Origin: CAZMYM01 sp964620325
GTDB taxonomy: Bacteria > Bipolaricaulota > Bipolaricaulia > UBA7950 > UBA9294
DNA length: 60,440 nucleotides
Direction of reading: 5' to 3'
Assembly (NCBI GenBank): GCA_964620325.1
Contig: CAZUIM010000015.1
Coordinates: forward strand, 1 to 60,440
In this document: positions 16,885 to 25,121 of the stretch, piece after piece
How the letters are laid out: each line of letters starts with the position of its first letter
Position numbering within the stretch: the stretch's first letter is position 1
Program-made: the position numbers and the translations under genes
The notes under the pieces: generated by a model
Seen by the model: only the letters and a program-made list of their open reading frames with translations
Database searches by the model: none
Told to the model about the DNA's origin: nothing

Positions 16885-17844
16885 CTAGACCGAACGGGTC
16901 CGCTTCGGCCAACGCCGGAAAGTGAACAGATTGACGAGCTTGAACCAGGCCGTCGCCGCGACGGCGTAGAGGGCCATGCGCCACTGCGCCTCCGGCGGAT
17001 ACCCGAGAATCCCCATCCCGCGCTCGACGTCCTCGTCCCGCTGCGGCGCGTGAGGAAGGCCGCGAACGAGGACCGCCGGAGTCCGCTCGACCGTCTGCCC
17101 CATCACCAGACCGGCCAGCCCGGCGATCGAGTCGATCACCACGTCGATCCCGCCGGAACGAGGAACCCCGAACAGGTCGTCGCTGAACGTGGCCCGCGTG
17201 ATCGGGTCGATCCCGGAGAACCCAATCGCGATGTCCTGCGAACCGAGCCGGCCGACGCAGGTGACCGTGTCGGTGATGATCACGGCGGCGTCCGCACCGA
17301 ACCGCTCGCGAAGCTCGCCTCGGATCCTTCGAGCGACCTCGCACGGATCGGACGGGAGGGCGGTGACGTAGCCGTCGGGGGAGTTCGTGTGATCGATCCC
17401 CGCCTCGTCCAGGTACGCGGCGTGCGCGCCGACGACGAAGGTGAAGTTGTTGATCCGGCTGTATCCGTCGAGCATCGCCTCCGGATTCGCCGACCGCTCG
17501 ATCATCATCGCGCGAATGCTGGGAATGCTCAGGATCCGCTTCATCGGGACGACGAGGAGGACCTTCCCCGTCTCCATGAGCAGCTGGAGCTTGCGCGGAT
17601 CCTTCCCGAACGCTCGGCCGAGGAACCGCGCCTTCCAAGAGGGGGTCACGTCCTCAAGGCGGATGAGCCCCCCTTCGAAGAACGAGACAACCTTCGAGCT
17701 AACGACGAGGATGTCGCCTGGCCGAGGCGTGATTCCGTTCTCGATCAGGGCTTCCGCAACGGCGTCGCCGGCCGTTCGGTCGCGCGCCTCCTCCGGGCCG
17801 ATCGTCCGGTTGACGATGATCGGCTTCACGGTGATCTCTGACAT
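16885..17844 (-). CDS. CofE/FbiB-like coenzyme F420:L-glutamate ligase family protein
   Basis: CofE adds glutamates to the side chain of F420-0 using GTP. The 319-residue protein shows the family order: PGDILVVSSKVVSFFEGG at about 44-61, a variable segment, GYSRINNFTFVVGAHAAYLDEAGIDHTNSP (the usual family form has 'DxSN'), AAVIITDTVTCVGRLGSQDIAIGFSGI, and GLAGLVMGQT. CofE members are usually about 250 residues; here the C-terminal 60 residues add a hydrophobic stretch (WRMALYAVAATAWFKLVNLF) and a basic tail that could bind the membrane. No other F420 genes are nearby, so F420 synthesis is not shown and another ligase substrate is possible. Confidence 0.8.
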   Translation of the reverse strand: MSEITVKPIIVNRTIGPEEARDRTAGDAVAEALIENGITPRPGDILVVSSKVVSFFEGGLIRLEDVTPSWKARFLGRAFGKDPRKLQLLMETGKVLLVVPMKRILSIPSIRAMMIERSANPEAMLDGYSRINNFTFVVGAHAAYLDEAGIDHTNSPDGYVTALPSDPCEVARRIRGELRERFGADAAVIITDTVTCVGRLGSQDIAIGFSGIDPITRATFSDDLFGVPRSGGIDVVIDSIAGLAGLVMGQTVERTPAVLVRGLPHAPQRDEDVERGMGILGYPPEAQWRMALYAVAATAWFKLVNLFTFRRWPKRTRSV

Positions 17845-17900
17845 CGCGCCTCGCCCCCCTGGCCGCGGAGTATACCCGCCCGGGCCCCGTCATAAGTCGG

Positions 17901-18677
17901 CTACCGCCACCGAACCAGGATCGACTCCCGTCCGAACAGGCGGACCGCCATCGGAAGAACGCCGGCGTCGACGGCGAACAGACCGGCCCCGAGGAGGATC
18001 GTCGCCACGACGTTGAACCGGACCACCCCCAAGACCTGAACCACGATCAGCGCGAAGATCGGCAGAACGACGACCACGGCGAGATTCTGTGCCGACTTCA
18101 CGTCGTTCGCCCGGGACGAGCCGATCACGCCGATCAGGAAGCTCAGGATCGAAATCGCCGGGGTGACCAGGGCGAGTGCGAGGATCCACGGCACCGTCAG
18201 AACGAGCGGGAAGAGGTCTCCCCATCCGAGGAGGCTCGCGGCGAGAACGAAGATGCCGGCGCTCCCCCACGCCACCGCGACCGCAGGGACCGCCCCGGCG
18301 AGGATCTTGCCGAGGAGGAGTTCGCCGGTCCGGACCGGCGTCGCGAGGAGCGGCTCGAGGGTGCGCGTCATCTTCTCTTCGACGATCGACAGCGTCGCGA
18401 AGACGTTGGCGACCATCGCCGGGATCAGAAGGACGAACAGCGGGAACTGATTCATGATCAGAACGCGAAGCTCGGCCGTCTGATCGAGGCCGCTTGTCCC
18501 TTCTCCGATCCATCCGGCGAGGGCGGCACCGGCGAATCGTGGAACGATCCAGGAGAGGAAGACCGCCTGTCCGACGATCACCAGCGGCACGATCAAGCCG
18601 AACAGAAGGGTCGACGGGCTGCGAGCGATCAACGCCCACTCCTTCAAGAGCACGTTCTTGATCCGTCGCGCGCTCAC
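17901..18677 (-). CDS. ABC-2 type exporter permease
   Basis: This 258-residue polytopic protein is the membrane half of an ABC-2 exporter. After a short cytoplasmic start (NVLLKEWALIARSPSTLLFG) come about six hydrophobic segments. The region FVLLIPAMVANVFATLSIVEEKMTRTLEPLLATPVRTGELLLGKIL carries the EExxxTLxxLL(A/T)TP(V/I) motif shared by NatB/YhaP-like permeases. The start overlaps the ATPase stop (ATGA). The substrate is unknown; NatAB-like sodium or lipid-type exporters are the closest in layout. Confidence 0.88.
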   Translation of the reverse strand: MSARRIKNVLLKEWALIARSPSTLLFGLIVPLVIVGQAVFLSWIVPRFAGAALAGWIGEGTSGLDQTAELRVLIMNQFPLFVLLIPAMVANVFATLSIVEEKMTRTLEPLLATPVRTGELLLGKILAGAVPAVAVAWGSAGIFVLAASLLGWGDLFPLVLTVPWILALALVTPAISILSFLIGVIGSSRANDVKSAQNLAVVVVLPIFALIVVQVLGVVRFNVVATILLGAGLFAVDAGVLPMAVRLFGRESILVRWR

Positions 18678-19600
18678 TCGACCTCCTCCTCCTCTCGGAC
18701 GAGATCGAGATAGACGTCCTCGAGCGATCGACGTGCCTCGGAGACCCCGAGAATCTCGCCGCCGAATTCGACGACGCGCGCAACGAGGCGCGGTCGATCG
18801 CCGTCCGGATCTGCCAGGCGAACCGTCAATACGTTCTCGTCGCGATCCGCCGACACTGAACGGACGAACGACTCCGCTGCGATCGCCTCGACGAGCCGAT
18901 CGGGCAACGAGCGCAGCTCCAAGCGGAGCGCGCGCTCGAACCGCCGCTCACGGAGAGCCGCCGGCGTGTCGACGGCGATCAACCTCGTTCGGAGCACGGC
19001 GATCCGACCGCAGAGCTCCTCCGCCTCCGACAGATTGTGGGTCGAAACGAGGATCGTCCTCCCCTCCGCAGCGAGCGCCCGAATCGAGTTCCGGACCCCT
19101 CTCGCCGCCTCCGGGTCGAGCCCGGCGGTCGGCTCGTCGAGGAAGAGGACGCGAGGTCGATGAAGGAGGGCGCGGGCGAGCGCCAGCCGCTGTTTCATCC
19201 CCTTGGAGAAGCTGGAGACCCGGTCGCCCCCCCGCGACGCGAGACCGGCCCGATCGAGCGCCTCTCGGACGGAGGCCGGGACGTCGACGTCCCGGTAGAA
19301 CCCGGCGAAGTACCCCAGGTTTCGCTCCGCCGACAACCGATCGTAGAACCCCGGTGTCTCGGTCAGGAGCCCGATCGTCTCGTGGAGCCGCTCCGGCTCC
19401 CGCGACGGATCGATCCCGGCGACCTCGGCCGTCCCCGACGAGGGAGCGATCATCCCGGCGAGGATCCGAATCGTCGTCGTCTTCCCCGCCCCGTTCGGCC
19501 CGAGGAGACCGACGATCTCCCCCTCGCCGATCTCGATCGACAGACGATCGACCGCCGTCCGTTCCCGGAAGCGCCGCGTCAGGTCGTCGGTCCGGATCAT
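18674..19600 (-). CDS. ABC transporter ATP-binding protein (NatA/CcmA-like)
   Basis: This is the energy-coupling subunit of the adjacent permease. I start it at ATG 19600 (MIRTDDLTRRF), giving 308 residues. Walker A LLGPNGAGKTT, Q-loop TETPGFYDRL, signature SSFSKGMKQRLALARAL (SKGMK instead of LSGG, usual in this subfamily), Walker B RVLFLDEPTAGLDP, and switch His VSTHNL are all present. The C-terminal 90 residues form the regulatory domain typical of ABC-2 ATPases. The ATG overlaps the stop of the nucleotidyltransferase and its own stop overlaps the permease start, so three genes are translationally linked. Confidence 0.93.
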   Translation of the reverse strand: MIRTDDLTRRFRERTAVDRLSIEIGEGEIVGLLGPNGAGKTTTIRILAGMIAPSSGTAEVAGIDPSREPERLHETIGLLTETPGFYDRLSAERNLGYFAGFYRDVDVPASVREALDRAGLASRGGDRVSSFSKGMKQRLALARALLHRPRVLFLDEPTAGLDPEAARGVRNSIRALAAEGRTILVSTHNLSEAEELCGRIAVLRTRLIAVDTPAALRERRFERALRLELRSLPDRLVEAIAAESFVRSVSADRDENVLTVRLADPDGDRPRLVARVVEFGGEILGVSEARRSLEDVYLDLVREEEEVE

Positions 19601-20511
19601 GCGCCCCCCCACAGGGGCGCCGGATAGGCACCCGCCTCGACGAGGTCGGCAATCGCCTCCCGCGTACGCGGGAGGTCCTCTCGATAGGTGACTCCGAACC
19701 AGGGATCGCGCGACCGGAGAACGCGAACGCGAACGCGCCCCTCGGCGAGCAACTCCCCGACGACGCTCGGAATGAAGAACTCCTCGTCCGGCGCCGGATC
19801 ATCTTCCAGGAAGGAGACGAACCACTCCCGCAGATCGACGAGGATCCCCGGAGCAAACCCCCACATGTTCATCGACGCGATCGCCCCGTCGGCCACCGGA
19901 AGCCAGGTCTCGCCGTCCTCCGTGTACGCGATCCGGCCGTCTCGGCGCGCGACCCGCTTCCGCTCGACGATCGAATCGAGCGTTCCGTCCTCGCCGAGGC
20001 GGCAGATTCCGCGGGAGACGGTCCCATGCTCGGTCAACGTCCTCTCGAGCGGAAACGCGACCAGGGCGTGCTCGCCCGTTCTGTTCCCGAGGAAATGGAC
20101 GAGGAGCTCGTATCCGCTTCGACCGTAGAAATCGTCAGCGTTGATCACCGCAAACGGGCCGTCAAGGAGGTTCCGACAGGCGAGGACGGCCTGCCCGGTC
20201 CCCCAAGGCTTGACGCGGTCCGTCGGGGGCGCGAACCCGGCAGGGAGATCGTCGAGCCGCTGATGGACGTAGTCGACCTCGCACCGTCCGGCGAGAGCGG
20301 CCCCGAACCGAGCCCGCAACGCCTCCTCCAGCTCGTCTCGGACGACGAACACGATCCGTCCGAAGCCGGCCCTGATCGCGTCGAACACCGAGTAGTCCAC
20401 GATCCATTCGCCGCTCGGCCCGACCGGTTCGACCTGTTTCAAGCCGCCGTACCGCCGGCCGATCCCGGCGGCCATGATCACCAGCGTCGGCCGTCTCCTT
20501 CCTCGGATCAT
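19597..20511 (-). CDS. Sugar nucleotidyltransferase-like protein
   Basis: This 304-residue protein has the GT-A Rossmann fold of nucleotidyltransferases. VIMAAGIGRRYGGLKQ near residue 12-27 is the nucleotide-binding loop with the catalytic Arg and Lys. KPWGTGQAVLACRNLL and the metal-binding FAVINADDFYG follow; in the second half GIASMNMWGF-like sequence (IASMNMWGFAPGI) is the sugar-site region. Homologues activate sugar 1-phosphates or other phosphorylated compounds. It heads the operon with an ABC-2 exporter, suggesting that the pathway makes something to be exported, for instance a surface sugar. The exact substrate cannot be told. Confidence 0.85.
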   Translation of the reverse strand: MIRGRRRPTLVIMAAGIGRRYGGLKQVEPVGPSGEWIVDYSVFDAIRAGFGRIVFVVRDELEEALRARFGAALAGRCEVDYVHQRLDDLPAGFAPPTDRVKPWGTGQAVLACRNLLDGPFAVINADDFYGRSGYELLVHFLGNRTGEHALVAFPLERTLTEHGTVSRGICRLGEDGTLDSIVERKRVARRDGRIAYTEDGETWLPVADGAIASMNMWGFAPGILVDLREWFVSFLEDDPAPDEEFFIPSVVGELLAEGRVRVRVLRSRDPWFGVTYREDLPRTREAIADLVEAGAYPAPLWGGA

Positions 20512-20667
20512 CGATGGTTCGGACCTCCTGCAGCGACAAGTCTAGCCCGGACCGCCCACCGGCGCGAGCGAGGTCGAGTGTGATCCAGGTCACGTTTCGC
20601 GCGAAACCGGACGAAACGTGGTAAGGCGGCCCCGCGGACGTCCCGACTCCGTTCGCCGCTCATCGGG

Positions 20668-20673
20668 TAGACT
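20668..20673 (+). promoter_or_regulatory. -10-like element immediately before an ATG (leaderless transcript candidate)
   Basis: TAGACT ends six bases before the ATG at 20680, so a transcript starting the usual 6-7 bases downstream would begin at the start codon itself. No ribosome binding site is visible before this ATG. I see no good -35 element. Confidence 0.35.
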
Positions 20674-20679
20674 CCGACC

Positions 20680-21381
20680 ATGCGACCGCGCCTCCTGATC
20701 CTCGACAACGCCGTTCACCGCCTCCTGTTCCGACCGCCGTGGCACTGGAGACCGTACGTTCGCGACGCCGTGGCCGAGATCGTGAACGTTCCGTCCGGTC
20801 GGCCGATCCCTCCGCTCGACCGATACACACACCTGTTGCTGACCGGCTCGGAGGCATCGATCGTCGAGCCCGAGGACTGGTTCGAATCGGAGGCGAGGGC
20901 GATCCGCGTCGCCGCCGAACTCGGGATTCCCGTCCTCGGCTCTTGCTTCGGACACCAGATGCTCGTCCGCGCCCTCTCCGGACCGGAGCATCTGGTCCGT
21001 TCCGACTCACCCGAGATCGGGTGGACCGCCCTGCAGATTCTCGAGGTCGACGAGCTTCTCGCCGACGTTCCGAACCCGTGGCACACCTTCGTCTTCCATC
21101 GTGACGAGGCATCGTTCCCCCTCCCGGAACCGTGGCGGATCCTCGCCCGGTCGCGGCGGTGTCCGACTCACGTGATCCGATACGGCGACCGCCCGATCTG
21201 GGGAATCCAGGCGCATCCCGAGCTCCCGCTTGCCAAGGCGCGGCTCTTTCTCGGGCTCTACTTGCTCTTCGCCGAGCGGGACCGCCGTCGACTTGTCTCT
21301 GCGATGCGGCGACCTTCGCAAGAAGATCGGATCGCTGGTCGGATCGTCGAACGGTTCCTGGCGATGAGAGGAGGAGCCTAG
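20680..21381 (+). CDS. Class I glutamine amidotransferase domain protein
   Basis: This 233-residue protein has the triad glutaminase fold: the nucleophile elbow GSCFGHQ (Cys near 89), and the catalytic His in WGIQAHPEL near 182, with a Glu two residues on. THLLLTGSEASIVEPEDW precedes the elbow as in GuaA-like and stand-alone amidotransferases. Homologues hydrolyse gamma-glutamyl compounds or supply ammonia; no synthase domain is present, so the partner is unknown. Translation may be leaderless. Its TAG stop interleaves with the stop of the convergent glycosylase gene through the palindrome CTAG. Confidence 0.88.
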   Translation: MRPRLLILDNAVHRLLFRPPWHWRPYVRDAVAEIVNVPSGRPIPPLDRYTHLLLTGSEASIVEPEDWFESEARAIRVAAELGIPVLGSCFGHQMLVRALSGPEHLVRSDSPEIGWTALQILEVDELLADVPNPWHTFVFHRDEASFPLPEPWRILARSRRCPTHVIRYGDRPIWGIQAHPELPLAKARLFLGLYLLFAERDRRRLVSAMRRPSQEDRIAGRIVERFLAMRGGA

Positions 21382-22193
21382 CCGCGCGGGAGCGGCTGGC
21401 ATCTAGGGCAGATGAAGCTCGAGGTCGATCCGGTCTTCAGCTTCTCGATCGTCGCCCCGCACTCGGGACACGGCTCCCCCTCGCGATAGCCGACGAGAAG
21501 GTCGTCGGTCGAGAACCCGCCCGGAACCCCGTGCAGGTCGAGCTCGTAGAACGCCGCCCCCTTCTCGATGCTTCGCGCGAGTTCGGTCCGGATCGCCTTG
21601 TAGAGAGCGGTCACGTCGGCGTCCGAGAGGGTCGGGATCGTCCTGAGCGGATGAAGCCTCGCGCGGAAAAGGATGTCGTGGACGTACGCGTTTCCGATCC
21701 CAGCAATCCTCTTCTGATTGAGGAGGAACGACTTGGCCCTTCCGCGCCTCCCGTTGAGGAGCGAGCGGAAGGCCTCGATCGACACGTCGAGTGCGTTCGG
21801 GCCGAGTTCGGCCGTCATCTGGTGGTCGCCGAGCCTCCCCGGCGCCACGTAGTGGGCGTATCCAAACCACCAGAAATTGATCCACAGCGACTCACCGCCG
21901 GAAAGGTCGAACCGAACGCGCCACTTCTCCGGCAGTTCGCCCCTCGGGGCGAGGACGATCTCGCCGCCCATCCCCATGTTGATCAAGAGGTGCCCGCGCG
22001 AGGTCTCGACGAAGATCCACTTCCCGCGGTTGGTGGCGTTCCTGATCTCGCCGCCGCTCAGGACCTCCTCGAACTCATCGACCGGAACGTTCAGGCACTT
22101 CGGCTGAGCGACCTCGACGGCCTCGATCGTGCGGCCGACCAACTCGGCCTTGATCTCCCGCGCCCTGCAGACGATCTCCGGCAGCTCAGGCAT
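21378..22193 (-). CDS. Formamidopyrimidine-DNA glycosylase / endonuclease VIII family
   Basis: These base-excision repair enzymes remove oxidised bases and cleave the abasic strand. The ATG at 22193 gives MPELPEIV, so Pro2 and Glu3, the catalytic nucleophile and general acid, are exposed once Met is removed; two codons further upstream would block this. NMGMGGEI, a mid-region helix-two-turn-helix (NQKRIAGIGNAYVHDILFRARLHP), and a C-terminal zinc finger CPECG...CPRC are present. The usual Lys near 57 is replaced in the region RGKWIFVE by that Lys, consistent with the family. Whether the substrate is 8-oxoguanine (MutM) or pyrimidines (Nei) cannot be decided. The 271-residue length is normal. 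Confidence 0.9.
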   Translation of the reverse strand: MPELPEIVCRAREIKAELVGRTIEAVEVAQPKCLNVPVDEFEEVLSGGEIRNATNRGKWIFVETSRGHLLINMGMGGEIVLAPRGELPEKWRVRFDLSGGESLWINFWWFGYAHYVAPGRLGDHQMTAELGPNALDVSIEAFRSLLNGRRGRAKSFLLNQKRIAGIGNAYVHDILFRARLHPLRTIPTLSDADVTALYKAIRTELARSIEKGAAFYELDLHGVPGGFSTDDLLVGYREGEPCPECGATIEKLKTGSTSSFICPRCQPLPRG

Positions 22194-22293
22194 CGTCACT
22201 CCTTCCGTGGGGTCTCATTCTACGGCCTTCTCGCCCTCGCGGCCCCCAGCGAGCATACTGTGCGGAGAGCGACCCGCTCCGAAGGAGGCGATC

Positions 22294-22446
22294 GTGGGAC
22301 GCGAGGAGAAACGGCAACAACACCGAGTCGTCAAACAGCTCCGACGCCGCCTGCGCCGGAAGCCGACCGACGAGGAGATCGAGAAGGCGATCGAGGATCT
22401 CCGCGAGAGTCGGCGGAAGACCGCCGGTCGGGAGACCGGGCGCTAG
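22294..22446 (+). CDS. Small basic helical protein of unknown function
   Basis: This 50-residue protein starts at GTG 22294 with GAAGGAGG six bases upstream. It is rich in Arg, Lys and Glu (VVKQLRRRLRRKPTDEEIEKAIEDL) and should form two charged helices, a composition seen in small nucleic-acid or ribosome binding proteins. I recognise no family. It sits just upstream of the parvulin gene on the same strand, 167 bp away. Confidence 0.6.
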   Translation: MGREEKRQQHRVVKQLRRRLRRKPTDEEIEKAIEDLRESRRKTAGRETGR

Positions 22447-22613
22447 ACTCATCGCCCTCCGGCGCCTCCACCGGCCGAGGTCCGTGCGTCTTCGCCGTTT
22501 CATCCGTGGCCGCAGCCCGGCTGACAGAGTGCTCCGTTCCCATTACCATCTCACCGGGCGACCGCATTCGATCCGGGGGCGGTCCCGAACTCACGCACCA
22601 GACGGAGGAGATC

Positions 22614-22898
22614 ATGGCAAGAGCGACGGCACGACACATCTTGGTCGACAGCGAAGAGCAGTGCGAGGAGCTGATCCGACAGATCGAGAACGGCGCCGAC
22701 TTCGCACGGCTTGCGGCCGAGCACTCCACGTGTCCGTCCGGACAATCCGGGGGCGACCTCGGCGAGTTCGAACGAGCACAGATGGTTCCCGAGTTCGACG
22801 AGGTCGTCTTCAACGACGCCGTCGGCGAGATTCACGGGCCGGTGGCGACGCAGTTCGGGTACCATGTCGTCGAGATCCTCTCCCGCACCGACGACTAA
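22614..22898 (+). CDS. ppiC: Parvulin-type peptidyl-prolyl isomerase (PpiC-like)
   Basis: This is a free-standing 94-residue parvulin domain that speeds cis-trans isomerisation of peptide bonds before proline. The ATG at 22614 has GGAGGAG upstream. The fold's landmarks are ARHILVDSE, DFARLAAEHSTCPSG, GGDLGEFERAQMVPEFD, and GPVATQFGYHVVEI; the two active-site His (in RHILV and YHVVEI) and the Cys in STCPSG are in place. There is no signal peptide, so it acts in the cytoplasm. Its TAA stop shares bases with the stop of the convergent peptidase gene. Confidence 0.93.
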   Translation: MARATARHILVDSEEQCEELIRQIENGADFARLAAEHSTCPSGQSGGDLGEFERAQMVPEFDEVVFNDAVGEIHGPVATQFGYHVVEILSRTDD

Positions 22899-24781
22899 GT
22901 CTCCTCGGGCCCCGTCTCGACGACGCCGGCCTTCACGAGGAGCTCGATTCCCCGCTCGACGTCCTCCGTTCGAATCGGCCGATCGAAGTCGAGCGTCAGC
23001 TGCAGGGCGATCTCGTCGGCGGTACGCGTCCCGTCGCACAGATTGAACAGGCTGTTCGCCGGCCCCCGATGATGTGCCCCGAGCGCGCGCTTGAAGAACT
23101 CCTTCTGCTCATCGTCGAAGCTGTCCGTCACCGCGTACGGGAGTGGCCCGTCGGTTGTCCTCGTCGGTCGCCCGACTCCGACAGCCGGACGCCCGTCCGC
23201 CGGCGGGAAGGCCGAACACATCCAGTCGTACGTCGCATTCAAGATCCCGATCAACCCACGAACGTCGCCGACGCGCCGATCGGACCACGCGAGGTCGGCC
23301 ATGCTTTCGATCCGTTCCTCCTCGATCTCGCGGGCCAGCGCGAGAAGGCGATGACCGTGGCCGGGATCGAGCCCCTTCGCCAGGTGAAGGGCCGACGAGA
23401 GCCGACCGATGCTGTAGTCGAGCAGCCACTCGGGCATTTGACTCGCCTCGTCGACCATCGAAGGGACGGCGGCGAGGGCCCCGGCGATCAGCCCGACGTG
23501 TTTCAGACGGGTCGCATCCACCTTCTCCAGCGTGTCGAGGCTCGTGTGCCAATACGGATCGTCGTGACCGAGCATGATCGCCGGAAGCTCGTGCGGAGCC
23601 GCCGCGAAGACGACGTGGTCGCTCCCGCCGCTCGGGACGTTCATCCGCCAATGGAGCGTCCGCTGCGAGCTTCCCGGAACGACCTCGCCTCTCCGAGTGA
23701 CCGCTCGAGCGATCGGTCGAATGCACGCGTCGAGGTAGCTCGGCGCCACGTTCGAACCGCGGAAGACCTCGAGCGGCGAGCCGATGAGATCGGGAGACTG
23801 ACCGACCATGTCGAGGTTCACGGCGAAATGCACCCGGCGCAACGCTCCCGCGTTCGCCGCCGCCCAAGGGACGGTCCCGTAGAACTCAGGCACCCAGAGA
23901 AGCCGGACGGTATGGCGAAGAGGAAGCTTGGAGCGAAGGTCCCGAAACGCCCGGGCCAGTTCGAGCAGAACGGCGCTTCCCGACGCGTTGTCGTTCGCCG
24001 ACTGCCGCGGATGGCAGAGGTGCGCGACGAGCAGGACTTCGCCACGATCCTGGTCGAGACCGGGCACCCACGCTTCGAGAACCCGGAGACTCCTCCCCTC
24101 GCCGTAGGACGAATCGATCTCTCCGCACAATCGCACGCTCCCGTTTCGCAACCCCTTCAGCAGGCGATCGGCCGCCCGCCTGGAGATCGAGAAGGACGGC
24201 ACCAAACTGGGAATCTCTTCGGCACGCGGAAAGATGCTGGCGTACTGGACGAGATCGTAGGAGGCGGCGGCCCGCTCGCTGTCCGGATAGATCACCAATC
24301 CGACGGCTCCTCGGGCGGAGGCCTCCTTGACGGCCTCGGCCGCCCGGCCGTTCGCGAGAGCGATCTTCCCCGCAACGTCGCGCCCCTCGTAGTCCTCATC
24401 CGAGGTCCCTCGATCGACGTGGACGACCTCACCCTCCACCCGACCGCTCGGTGAGTGGACGACGACGAGCTGCGGACACTCTGCGTACGTTCCGAGGTTC
24501 ACCGACGTCGGCTCCGCCTGGCGGAGTGACGCCGACTCGATCCGCCACGCCGGGGGCGAGACCCACCCCTCGTACGTTCGCGACCGTCCATCGGCCCTGA
24601 AGGCGTGGACCGCCGATTCGATCCCCGACGCCTCGAGGACCCCGTGCACGTAGTCGAGCGCCGCATCGTACCCCGGCGACGCCTGGACGCGATGGAACGA
24701 GGCGATTCGGCCGACCGTCTCTTTCGTTCTCACACCGGACACCGCTTCGGACAACGACGTCAGCAGCTCTTCGAAGGTCAT
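22895..24781 (-). CDS. M28-type metallopeptidase with PA insert (DUF4910-like)
   Basis: This 628-residue protein resembles M28 aminopeptidases. After an N-terminal helical part come a protease-associated-like insert (VHSPSGRVEGEVVHVDRGTSDEDYEGRDVAGKIALANGRAAEAV, about 109-155) and the zinc peptidase core: VAHLCHPRQSANDNASGSAVLLELAR (H and D ligands near 255-265), LLWVPEFYGT (Glu), AVNLDMVGQSPD (Asp), and HTSLDTLEKVD (His). The last 130 residues resemble a small winged domain (NLCDGTRTADEIALQL). No signal peptide is seen, so it is probably cytoplasmic. Substrate is unknown. Confidence 0.85.
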   Translation of the reverse strand: MTFEELLTSLSEAVSGVRTKETVGRIASFHRVQASPGYDAALDYVHGVLEASGIESAVHAFRADGRSRTYEGWVSPPAWRIESASLRQAEPTSVNLGTYAECPQLVVVHSPSGRVEGEVVHVDRGTSDEDYEGRDVAGKIALANGRAAEAVKEASARGAVGLVIYPDSERAAASYDLVQYASIFPRAEEIPSLVPSFSISRRAADRLLKGLRNGSVRLCGEIDSSYGEGRSLRVLEAWVPGLDQDRGEVLLVAHLCHPRQSANDNASGSAVLLELARAFRDLRSKLPLRHTVRLLWVPEFYGTVPWAAANAGALRRVHFAVNLDMVGQSPDLIGSPLEVFRGSNVAPSYLDACIRPIARAVTRRGEVVPGSSQRTLHWRMNVPSGGSDHVVFAAAPHELPAIMLGHDDPYWHTSLDTLEKVDATRLKHVGLIAGALAAVPSMVDEASQMPEWLLDYSIGRLSSALHLAKGLDPGHGHRLLALAREIEEERIESMADLAWSDRRVGDVRGLIGILNATYDWMCSAFPPADGRPAVGVGRPTRTTDGPLPYAVTDSFDDEQKEFFKRALGAHHRGPANSLFNLCDGTRTADEIALQLTLDFDRPIRTEDVERGIELLVKAGVVETGPEET

Positions 24782-25084
24782 CGGTCCTCCTTGCGGCGAT
24801 TCTACGATCTCCGGTTGACGCGTTCGAACTCGCTCGGACCGCTGCCGCGTGTTGTGCTTCGGGAGGGCCGTCTCAGAGAATACCTGCCGAGACCGAGTCG
24901 GCGGCTCGTTCCAGGACGCGACGTCGTCGCGCGGTGACGATCGGATCGGCGACAGACCGACCGAAGACGCGGCCGCAGGCCGGGAGCGCGTATCGCAGCT
25001 CGTGCTTCGCTACCCCTCCCGGCGCCCCATCGACCGCCCAGAAGGTCTCCTCGGCGTTTCCGGTCTCGCCGGCGCTCCGTGTGA

Positions 25085-25090
25085 TAGAAT
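25085..25090 (+). promoter_or_regulatory. -10-like element before the AfsR-like gene
   Basis: TAGAAT lies 32 bp before the GTG at 25122. The same kind of hexamer (TAGAAT, TACAAT, TACCAT) recurs 30-40 bp before other starts in this window (for example 28040, 33807, 35275). A matching -35 is not convincing here. Confidence 0.35.
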
Positions 25091-25121
25091 CGCCGCAAAG
25101 ACCGCAACGGGGGCCCAACGC

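Noticed and set aside
15809..17638. 609-codon minus-strand open frame opposite the PLP decarboxylase and partly over the CofE-like gene
   Set aside because: Arg/Asp/Gly-rich shadow in a wrong frame; both real genes have clear motifs.
18658..20583. 641-codon plus-strand open frame over the ABC exporter and nucleotidyltransferase genes
   Set aside because: Arg/Pro-rich antisense of three well-supported genes.
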